From NCBI RefSeq assembly GCF_023715885.1, contig NZ_JAMBOY010000003.1, positions 62,001 through 126,000 of the forward strand: a stretch of 64,000 nt of DNA, given 5' to 3'. Below are positions 57,342-64,000 of the stretch, piece by piece. The notes under the pieces were generated by a model. The model was not told the DNA's origin. It did no database searches and worked only from the letters and a program-made list of their open reading frames with translations. The position numbers were made by a program, and so were the translations under genes. This DNA is from Microbacterium hydrocarbonoxydans (GTDB lineage Bacteria > Actinomycetota > Actinomycetes > Actinomycetales > Microbacteriaceae). Numbering within the stretch: position 1 is the first letter of the stretch; each line of letters starts with the position of its first letter.

Positions 57342-58226
57342 ATGGCCGAGAACACCACGGACCCCCGCAGCGAGCACCGCCAGGAAGGATTCCCCGGGCA
57401 GCAGCAGGATCAGCCCGGGCTCACCGAGCACACTCGCCCCGACCCCGACCACGGCGAGGGCAGCTATATCGGACACGGCCGCCTCGCCGGGCGGCGTGCA
57501 CTCATCACCGGCGGCGACTCGGGCATCGGCCGCGCCGTCGCGATCGCCTACGCCCGCGAGGGTGCCGATGTGGCGCTCGCGCACATGCCCGAGGAGCAGG
57601 AGGATGCCGACGACACCCTCGAGCTCGTGCGGGCGGAGGGTCGCCAGGGGCTGAGCCTCGCCGGTGACGTGCGCGACGAGGCGTTCGCGACGGAGATCGT
57701 CGGCCGCACCAGGAGCGCCCTGGGTGGCCTCGACATCCTCGTGCTCAACGCCGCGTACCAGCACGACATCGAGAGCTTCGACAGCCTCAGCACGGAGCGC
57801 ATGCGGCGGGTGTTCGACACGAACCTGATCGGGATGCTGTTCACGGCCCGCGCCGCCTACCCGGATCTCGCGCCGGGGTCGAGCATCATCGTCACGGCAT
57901 CCGTGCAGGCATACCAGCCGTCTCCCGGTCTCATCGACTACGCCATGACCAAGGCCGCCCAGGTCGCGTTCGTGAAGGCGCTCGCCGAGGAGGCGGGTGA
58001 GCGCGGCATCCGCGTCAACGCCGTCGCGCCGGGTCCGATCTGGACGCCGCTCATCCCCGCGACCGGATGGGACGAGGAGCGTCTCAACACATTCGGAGAA
58101 GACACCCCGCTCGGCCGCGCCGGCCAGCCGGCGGAACTGGCGGGTGCCTACGTGTACCTGGCATCAGGCGACGCCTCGTACACCTCGGGAGCCGTGCTCG
58201 CCGTGACGGGTGGCAAGCACCTCTGA
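57342..58226 (+). CDS. SDR oxidoreductase (stress-type, YhdF/GSP39-like)
   Basis: A 294-residue short-chain dehydrogenase. The glycine-rich motif GRRALITGGDSGIGRAVAIA binds NAD(P), NAAYQHD follows, the Ser is in SSIIVTASVQ and the catalytic YxxxK is YAMTKAA. A long N-terminal extension (residues 1-45, with EGFPGQQQDQPGLTEHTRPD) is typical of Bacillus GSP39/YghA-like stress dehydrogenases. The substrate is unknown. ATG preceded by GAGAGGAGCG. A GTTGTCAACCCCCTG box lies upstream. Confidence 0.9.
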   Translation: MAENTTDPRSEHRQEGFPGQQQDQPGLTEHTRPDPDHGEGSYIGHGRLAGRRALITGGDSGIGRAVAIAYAREGADVALAHMPEEQEDADDTLELVRAEGRQGLSLAGDVRDEAFATEIVGRTRSALGGLDILVLNAAYQHDIESFDSLSTERMRRVFDTNLIGMLFTARAAYPDLAPGSSIIVTASVQAYQPSPGLIDYAMTKAAQVAFVKALAEEAGERGIRVNAVAPGPIWTPLIPATGWDEERLNTFGEDTPLGRAGQPAELAGAYVYLASGDASYTSGAVLAVTGGKHL

Positions 58227-58234
58227 TCCAGACC

Positions 58235-58267
58235 CCCGGGCCGCGGCGGACGGCGCCGCGGCCCGGG
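58235..58267 (+). terminator. hairpin terminator after the SDR gene
   Basis: CCCGGGCCGCGGC (58235-58247) pairs with GCCGCGGCCCGGG (58255-58267), a perfect 13-bp stem with a 7-nt loop, just after the SDR stop. Confidence 0.7.
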
Positions 58268-58314
58268 TCTCGCTCCGGGTCTCGCGCCCGGCATCCGCGC
58301 CCTAGGCTTGTGTG

Positions 58315-59226
58315 GTGCAGCAGTCAGCGTCGTCCCGTCCGCTGGTCGGCGTGGCCCTGGTCATCGGATCGTGTCTGTCGCTGCCCTTCGGCGCTGCCGT
58401 CGCCGCGCAGCTCTTCCCCGTGCTCGGCCCGTGGGGTGTCACGTCGATGCGCGTCGCGATCGCCGCGCTGCTGCTCGTCGTCATCGTGCGACCGCGTCCG
58501 CGTCGGTGGACGCGGAGCCAGTGGACGGCAGCCGTTCTCTTCGGCTTCTCTCTTGCCGCCATGAACGCGTTCTTCTACGCGGCGATCGACCGCATCCCGC
58601 TCGGGCCGGCCGTGGCCATCGAGTTCCTGGGCCCGCTCGTGCTGGCCGCGATCCTCACCCGGCGGCTCGCCGATGCCGCCTGGGTCGGGGTCGCCTTGGT
58701 CGGCATGGCGCTGCTCGCCGTCGACGGGCTGATCGGCGCCGAACCACTCGATCCGCTCGGCGTGGTGTTCGTCCTCGTCGCGGCCGGGTTCTGGATCATG
58801 TACATCCGCATGAGCGCTCGGGTCGGCGCGGTCATCCCCGGCAGCGGCGGACTCGCGATGGGTCTCGTCGTCGCCGCGATTCTGCTCATCCCGGTCGGCG
58901 TTCCGGCGGCTGTCACGGTCGCGGGCGACATGCAGCTGCTGCTGCTGGCCGCCCTCACCGCCGTGCTGTCGTCGGTCATCCCGTACAGCTTCGAGCTCGC
59001 GGCGCTTCGCCGACTGCCGCAGCGCGTGTTCGGCGTGCTGCTGAGCCTGGAGCCCGCGTTCGCGACGCTCGCCGGCTGGCTCGTCCTGGGGCAGTCCGCG
59101 ACGCCGCTGCGGATGCTGGCCGTCGCCCTGGTGGTGCTCGCCAGCGTCGGCACGACCATGGGCGTTCGACGTCAGCGGCGGCGCGACGAGGGCCCGTTCA
59201 CCGCCCCCATCCCGCTGCCGGACTGA
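58315..59226 (+). CDS. EamA/RhtA-type amino acid exporter
   Basis: A 303-residue, ten-span DMT-superfamily protein. The pattern of RhtA (threonine/homoserine exporter) is visible: PFGAAVAAQLFPVLGPWGVT, then AMNAFFYAAIDRIPLGPAVA, IEFLGPLVLAAILTRR and YSFELAALRRLPQRVFGVLL with LEPAFATLAGW. It likely exports amino acids or related solutes. TAGGCT stands six nt before the GTG at 58315, so this GTG rather than 58312 is preferred. A leaderless mRNA is likely. Confidence 0.85.
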   Translation: MQQSASSRPLVGVALVIGSCLSLPFGAAVAAQLFPVLGPWGVTSMRVAIAALLLVVIVRPRPRRWTRSQWTAAVLFGFSLAAMNAFFYAAIDRIPLGPAVAIEFLGPLVLAAILTRRLADAAWVGVALVGMALLAVDGLIGAEPLDPLGVVFVLVAAGFWIMYIRMSARVGAVIPGSGGLAMGLVVAAILLIPVGVPAAVTVAGDMQLLLLAALTAVLSSVIPYSFELAALRRLPQRVFGVLLSLEPAFATLAGWLVLGQSATPLRMLAVALVVLASVGTTMGVRRQRRRDEGPFTAPIPLPD

Positions 59227-59265
59227 GATCGGCTGATCGCATCGTGCCTCGTGTCACGATGGACT

Positions 59266-59826
59266 GTGACCATCGAACGACGCCTCCGCGATCAGCCGAC
59301 CCTGCGCACTCCGCGTCTGCGTCTCGAACAGCTCGGTCCCGAGCACCTCGATGACGTACACGCCGCGCTCGGAGACAGCGAGGCGATGAGGCTCACCGGT
59401 ACGCGTGCGTCATTCACCGCAGAGCAGGTCCGCGCACACCTCGACCGGTTGCCCGGTGCCGATGACCGGGCCGACTTCGCGATCATCCGCGCAGCGGACG
59501 GCGTCTTCCTGGGCGAGGTCGTGCTGAACGAGCTCGAAGCAGACGACCTCGCGATGAACTACCGCGTCGCGCTCGCGGCGCCGGAACACCGCGGGCAGGG
59601 GTATGGCACCGAAGCGGGGCGCGCCGTCGTCGAGTGGGCCTTCGCCGCGGTCGGCCTGCACCGGATCTCGCTCGAGGTCTACAGCTTCAATCCGGGTGCG
59701 CAGAGGTCCTACGAGAAGATCGGCTTCCGCGTCGAGGGTCGCGCGAGGCACGCCCTGCGCTGGGACGACGCGTGGGTCGACGCGATCCTCATGGGGCTGC
59801 TGAGCGACGACCCGCTCCCGGACTGA
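59266..59826 (+). CDS. GNAT family N-acetyltransferase (RimJ/RimL type)
   Basis: A 186-residue acetyltransferase. LRTPRLRLEQLGPEHLDDVH at the N-terminus and ALAAPEHRGQGYGTEAGRAV (the Q-x-x-G-x-G/A acetyl-CoA loop) are clear, then HRISLEVYSFNPGAQRSYEK and GFRVEGRARHA. Members acetylate ribosomal proteins or small amines. The GTG at 59266 is chosen from the family start; another GTG at 59251 would add five residues. It is a single gene between the exporter and the convergent YidC gene. Confidence 0.87.
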   Translation: MTIERRLRDQPTLRTPRLRLEQLGPEHLDDVHAALGDSEAMRLTGTRASFTAEQVRAHLDRLPGADDRADFAIIRAADGVFLGEVVLNELEADDLAMNYRVALAAPEHRGQGYGTEAGRAVVEWAFAAVGLHRISLEVYSFNPGAQRSYEKIGFRVEGRARHALRWDDAWVDAILMGLLSDDPLPD

Positions 59827-59845
59827 CCGGGGCGGGTCGACGCCG

Positions 59846-60610
59846 TCAGCGTGCGGCGACGGGCACGGGCAGCGGGTAGCGGCGACGCAGCAGCATCCGC
59901 TGCACGAGTGTCCACGCCACCGTGACGGTGAGGTAGAGCGCTGCGGCGAGCGGGACGAACGCCGCGAACACGGCCGTGAGGTAGTGCAGCGTACCCGCGA
60001 CGCGCATCATCGCCGGGGAGTTCAACGGAGACTCCTCCGAGCCCTCGACCGGCACGGGGCGGAAGACCCGTCGCGAGACCTCGGCGACCGCGACGATGAT
60101 CGCGAGGAGCACGCCGAACACGAGGAACGTCTCGGGTGTCGCCGTGCCTCCGAAGACCGCCGACACGAGGCTCGTGCCCAGCGGGGCGCCGAAGAGGTCG
60201 TGCGCGAGAAGGTCGTTCGGATGCCCGGCGATCTCGGGGCGCAGGAACAGCGTGTAGATGAGGCCGACGACGGGCGCCTGCGCGAGCACCGGCAGCATGC
60301 CCGCGAACGGCGAGGTGTTCTCGGAGCGGTAGAGCTCCATCATCTCCTTCTGCAGTCGCTCGGGGTTCTTCCCGTGGCGCTTCTGCAGGTCGCGCAGACG
60401 CGGGGCGAGGCGCGCCCTGATCTGCTCGGCCTTGGCCTGCGACACCCCGACCGGGATGAGCAGTGCCCGCACGAGCAGGGTGACGAGCACGACCGCGAGC
60501 GCGGCGGCCGATGCTCCGGCGAGGGGTTCGACGAGGGTGGCGAGGCCCGCCAGGGCGCCGTAGGCGGCGTCGAGCAGGGCGGCGAGGGGTGGGAAGGCGA
60601 AGATGTCCAT
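59846..60610 (-). CDS. yidC: YidC/Oxa1-family membrane protein insertase
   Basis: A 254-residue insertase. Five membrane spans, with the positively charged helix after span 1 (LVTLLVRALLIPVGVSQAKA, EQIRARLAPRLRDLQKRHGK) and the later APVVGLIYTLFL and AVFAAFVPLAAALYLTVT helices, fit the YidC family. The N-terminal periplasmic region is short, as in Gram-positive YidC2. It inserts or folds membrane proteins. ATG at 60610; the DUF6412 gene is 62 nt upstream on the same strand. As the main YidC is usually next to rnpA/rpmH, this is probably a second copy. Confidence 0.88.
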   Translation of the reverse strand: MDIFAFPPLAALLDAAYGALAGLATLVEPLAGASAAALAVVLVTLLVRALLIPVGVSQAKAEQIRARLAPRLRDLQKRHGKNPERLQKEMMELYRSENTSPFAGMLPVLAQAPVVGLIYTLFLRPEIAGHPNDLLAHDLFGAPLGTSLVSAVFGGTATPETFLVFGVLLAIIVAVAEVSRRVFRPVPVEGSEESPLNSPAMMRVAGTLHYLTAVFAAFVPLAAALYLTVTVAWTLVQRMLLRRRYPLPVPVAAR

Positions 60611-60672
60611 GGAGGTCCGTTCGTGTGTCGGGAGGGGTCGGCGAAGGCCGCGCGGTCCCGATGAGAGACGGA

Positions 60673-60945
60673 CTACGCGGCGGCGGCGACTCCCGGCGCA
60701 CGAGGGCGCGGGTGCCCGGCGGCATCCGGATCGCTCTGCCCGAGCAGGGTCGACACGTCGATCGCCCGCAGCGGATGCGGGGCGGTGCGCGGCGTCGGCG
60801 GGGCGACGCTCAGTGCGACGGCGATCGTGAGGGTGGTGAGCGCGATCACGGCGATCGCGAGGCCGAGCGCCGCGGCATCCGGGACGGCGATCAGCCCGAG
60901 CGCGGACGCGATGAACGACAGCATCTGGCTGAACCACTCGCTCAT
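60673..60945 (-). CDS. DUF6412 family membrane protein
   Basis: A 90-residue protein with two hydrophobic segments (LSFIASALGLIAV and ALGLAIAVIALTTLTIAVAL) and a conserved tail, RAIDVSTLLGQSDPDAAGHP then RPRAPG. DUF6412 proteins are seen beside YidC-type genes in Microbacteriaceae, so it may be an accessory of the insertase or a substrate. No experimental function is known to me. ATG is well placed; the next gene on that strand is the YidC-type gene. Confidence 0.82.
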   Translation of the reverse strand: MSEWFSQMLSFIASALGLIAVPDAAALGLAIAVIALTTLTIAVALSVAPPTPRTAPHPLRAIDVSTLLGQSDPDAAGHPRPRAPGVAAAA

Positions 60946-61034
60946 GCGCGCCTCCCTCAGGGCGAGCGTAGCATCGGCGAAAGGACGGATGCCGGGCGCG
61001 AGCCGCCCGTCCGCTGCGGGCGTAGCCTCGGAGC

Positions 61035-62096
61035 ATGAGTGATCTGCGCGCGCTGTTCGGGATCGAGCATCCGATCGTCCTCGGTCCGTTCGGCGGACTC
61101 TCCTCGGTGGCGTTGACCGCCGCGGTCAGCGAGGCGGGCGGCCTCGGCGGCTTCGGGCTCTATGGCTTCGACGGCGACCGCATCCGTGAGACGGTGGCGC
61201 AGCTGCGCGCGGCGACCGCCCGTCCGTTCGCCGTGAACATCTGGCTGCCGACCGGAGACGAGGCCCTGCCGAACCCGCAGCACACGGTCTTCGCGCAGGC
61301 GCTGCAGCCGTTCTACGAGGCCGTCGGAGTCGACGTTCCCGCCCGTCCGGACCGCTACCTGCCCCCGCTCGACGAGCAGCTCGACGCGATCTGGGAGGCG
61401 GCCCCGCCCGTGCTCAGCGTCGTGTTCGGAGTCCCGTCGGGGGAGATGATCGACGAGGCGCGACGCCGCGGCATCCGTCTCGTCGGCACCGCGACGACGG
61501 TCGCCGAGGCAGTCGCGCTGGCGGACGCGGGTGTGGATGCCGTCGTCGCCACGGGACTCGAGGCCGGAGGTCACCGGGTGACGTTCCTGAAGCCCGCCGA
61601 GGAGTCGCTGGTCGGCACGTTCGCTCTCGTGCCGCAGGTGGTCGACGCGGTGGACGTGCCCGTGATCGCGGCCGGCGGCATCGCCGATCGACGAGGGGTC
61701 GCCGCGGCCCTCGCTCTCGGCGCCGCGGGCGTGCAGGTCGGTACGGCGTTCCTCGCCACAGCGGAATCGGCGACGACCGAGCCCCACCGCGACGCCATCC
61801 GCGGCACCGCAGCCGACGCCACCGTGCTCACGCGGGCGATGAGCGGCCGCCTGGCCCGAGGGGCGCGAAACCGGGCTGTGCGGGCGATCGAGGCCAGCGG
61901 CACGATCGCTCCGTTCCCTATGCAGAACTGGCTGACGGGCAGGTTCCGCGCGGTCGCGAACGAGCAGGGACTCGGCGAGTTGCAGTCGCTCTGGATGGGA
62001 CAGGCGGCATCGCTCGCGCGGTCGCGCACCGCGTCGGAGGCCTTCGCGGAATTGCTCGCCGGAGTTCCGCAGGACGACGGAGGCACGTCTGGCTAG
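61035..62096 (+). CDS. nitronate monooxygenase/2-nitropropane dioxygenase family
   Basis: A 353-residue FMN-dependent TIM-barrel enzyme. Visible parts are HPIVLGPFGGLSSVALTAAV, GGLGGFGLYGFD, VDAVVATGLEAGGHRV (conserved GxEAGGH, with the catalytic His), PVIAAGGIADRRGVAAALAL and GAAGVQVGTAFLA (phosphate binding). It oxidises nitronates such as propionate 3-nitronate. TAGCCT is six nt upstream of the ATG, so a leaderless mRNA is likely. It faces away from the YidC/DUF6412 pair. Confidence 0.9.
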   Translation: MSDLRALFGIEHPIVLGPFGGLSSVALTAAVSEAGGLGGFGLYGFDGDRIRETVAQLRAATARPFAVNIWLPTGDEALPNPQHTVFAQALQPFYEAVGVDVPARPDRYLPPLDEQLDAIWEAAPPVLSVVFGVPSGEMIDEARRRGIRLVGTATTVAEAVALADAGVDAVVATGLEAGGHRVTFLKPAEESLVGTFALVPQVVDAVDVPVIAAGGIADRRGVAAALALGAAGVQVGTAFLATAESATTEPHRDAIRGTAADATVLTRAMSGRLARGARNRAVRAIEASGTIAPFPMQNWLTGRFRAVANEQGLGELQSLWMGQAASLARSRTASEAFAELLAGVPQDDGGTSG

Positions 62097-62134
62097 ATGT
62101 GATAGATCGCGCTGCCGCGTCTCCGTGAAGCCGG

Positions 62135-62986
<852 letters not shown>

Positions 62987-63062
62987 GGGGACTCCTCGGG
63001 GTGTGCATCGATTCTGCCGTGCCCGCGGGTCCCCGAGCGAATCGCGGCCCTACCCTGGAGGG

Positions 63063-63533
63063 ATGGACGAGGTCGCGACGCCCGCATCGCAGCTGCTCGC
63101 CGAGGCGCGAGCCGCCCTCGTCGGCGCTCCGCGCGAGGGCCTGGGCGAGGAGCGCGTCTCGCGGTGGCGCGGTCGGCGCATCGTGCGCATCGGCGACGCC
63201 TGGCACCTGGGCGTGCTGCTGCTCACCGACACGCACGCGCTCGCGACGGCCGAGGTGCTGCGCGCCGCCGACCCCGGCCGGCGCGGCTACACGGCCGAGT
63301 CGGCTCGCGAGCGCGCCGAGAGGCGCGCAGAGGCACTGCGCGGCGGATTCGCCGAGGGCGAGGTCGCGCACGTGGGGTGGTCGGTGATCGACGTGGATGC
63401 CGTGGATGCCGGCGGGGCATCCGGTCCGCTCGGCGTCGTCGACGGAGTGCCGTCGGTTCACTGGAGCACGGCCGGTGGGTGGATGCCACTGGAGGCGTAT
63501 CTGCGCGAGCGCGTCGAGCTCCTCCGCGGCTGA
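63063..63533 (+). CDS. conserved hypothetical protein
   Basis: A 156-residue acidic protein with VSRWRGRRIVRIGDAWHLGV, LLTDTHALATAEVLRAADPG, GGFAEGEVAHVGWSVIDVDA and a C-terminal PLEAYLRERVELLRG. Close relatives occur across Microbacteriaceae and are sometimes labelled glutaminase, but no glutaminase active site is visible. TACCCT is six nt upstream of the ATG, with GGAGGG in between, so both leaderless and SD-led starts are possible. The gene ends 8 nt before the convergent amidotransferase gene. Confidence 0.72.
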   Translation: MDEVATPASQLLAEARAALVGAPREGLGEERVSRWRGRRIVRIGDAWHLGVLLLTDTHALATAEVLRAADPGRRGYTAESARERAERRAEALRGGFAEGEVAHVGWSVIDVDAVDAGGASGPLGVVDGVPSVHWSTAGGWMPLEAYLRERVELLRG

Positions 63534-63541
63534 CCCTGCGC

Positions 63542-64000
63542 TCAGCCGGCGAAGGTCTCCGCGAACCGGCGCAGCAGGGCCGCGCCCTCGGTGACCGACG
63601 CCGACAGCACCTGCCCCTGTACGAGGTCGAATTCGTCCGGGTCGAAGTACCCGGTCGTGCGATAGAACGTCATCCGGTCGGCGAAGTCGCGCGGTGTGGG
63701 CTCGGGATGGAACTGCGCCGTGTAGAGGTGCGAGCCGACGCGGTAGGCCTGCACCGGGCAGACGTCGTTCGTCGCGAGCAGGACGGCGCCCGAGGGCAGC
63801 GCGACCGCGCTCTCCTTGTGCGCCGTGAACACCGTGAGCGCGGGAGCGCTGGGCCCGAACACCGGATCGGAGTCACCCGCGGCGGTCGTACGGATCACGG
63901 TGGCGCTCGCCGGCTCGGGCGTCGAGGTCGTGACCTCGCCCCCGAGCATCCTCGTCACGACACCGATGCTGAAGCACGTGAAGAACGCGGCGACGGTCCC
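63542..64000 (-). CDS. class I glutamine amidotransferase, C-terminal part (runs off window)
   Basis: The last 152 codons of a GMP-synthase-like glutamine amidotransferase. The nucleophile region reads FFTCFSIGVVTRMLGG, where Cys followed by S-I-G replaces the usual CxGxQ; QFHPEPTPRDF gives the His and Glu of the triad. It would release ammonia from glutamine, or, if the altered nucleophile elbow is inactive, act otherwise. The N-terminus is cut off by the end of the window. Its partner enzyme is not visible. Confidence 0.75.
   Translation of the reverse strand, partial: GTVAAFFTCFSIGVVTRMLGGEVTTSTPEPASATVIRTTAAGDSDPVFGPSAPALTVFTAHKESAVALPSGAVLLATNDVCPVQAYRVGSHLYTAQFHPEPTPRDFADRMTFYRTTGYFDPDEFDLVQGQVLSASVTEGAALLRRFAETFAG

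Overview
The window is about 70% G+C, densely packed, and full of 1-20 nt start/stop overlaps (ATGA, GTGA) and GTG starts. Several families are typical of Microbacteriaceae (DUF7882, DUF6412 beside YidC, DUF7218, DUF6766, DUF222/HNH, FBP-type EF-G-binding protein). This points to an actinobacterial chromosome, most likely Microbacterium or a close relative. No tRNA, rRNA, CRISPR array, prophage or complete insertion sequence was seen.

Layout. 1-6.3 kb: the end of a CDF-type transporter, a small lipoprotein, a membrane protein converging on three single-pass membrane proteins, then a GH114-like lipoprotein, a CPBP protease and a DUF899 protein. 6.3-11.6 kb: a C-rich repeat block, an MFS exporter, a GCS2-family ligase, and small stress or metal-binding proteins (DUF7218, CsbD, Met/Cys-rich four-helix copper protein). 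11.6-18.3 kb: a sugar-uptake operon (binding protein, two permeases, GH3 glycosidase) with divergent LacI regulator and a palindromic operator. 18.3-22.2 kb: a tryptophan-to-anthranilate operon (TDO, amidohydrolase, kynureninase, PaaX-type regulator). 22.2-31.3 kb: GCS2 ligase, amidase/agmatine deiminase, TetR/PLP-decarboxylase, alpha/beta hydrolase, and a TetR/MBL pair. 31.3-34.7 kb: cysteine hydrolase, NCS1 permease and M18 aminopeptidase. 34.9-40.5 kb: one 1,846-residue surface protein with 13 Ig-like repeats and a LATTG sorting signal. 40.5-44.2 kb: a guanidine-I riboswitch before an EamA transporter, a GNAT, an interspersed-repeat cluster and a frameshifted DUF222/HNH gene. 44.2-46.9 kb: VOC protein and a divergent two-component system with a 14-codon peptide gene between its halves. 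47-54.5 kb: a GntR-controlled phosphonate uptake and breakdown cluster. 54.5-58.3 kb: a group of CinA, DUF6766, FHA, paired DUF7882 and SDR genes. 58.3-64 kb: EamA exporter, GNAT, YidC/DUF6412, nitronate monooxygenase, PurU, an unknown protein and a truncated glutamine amidotransferase.

The most interesting items are: (1) the 14-residue peptide gene MGFWNAVGKMFGFF, with a near-perfect Shine-Dalgarno, inside an AT-rich island between a divergent response regulator and six-TM histidine kinase, with TAGAC-N4-GTCTA inverted repeats at both ends of the locus; (2) a guanidine-I riboswitch controlling an EamA-type DMT transporter; (3) a kynurenine operon in which a metal-dependent amidohydrolase stands where a formamidase is expected; (4) a GTCAA-N-CCCC box found near the starts of five genes or gene pairs, several of them stress-associated; and (5) a surface adhesin whose second repeat family carries EF-hand-like 12-residue loops. 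Many genes look leaderless, with a TANNNT hexamer six nt before the start codon.
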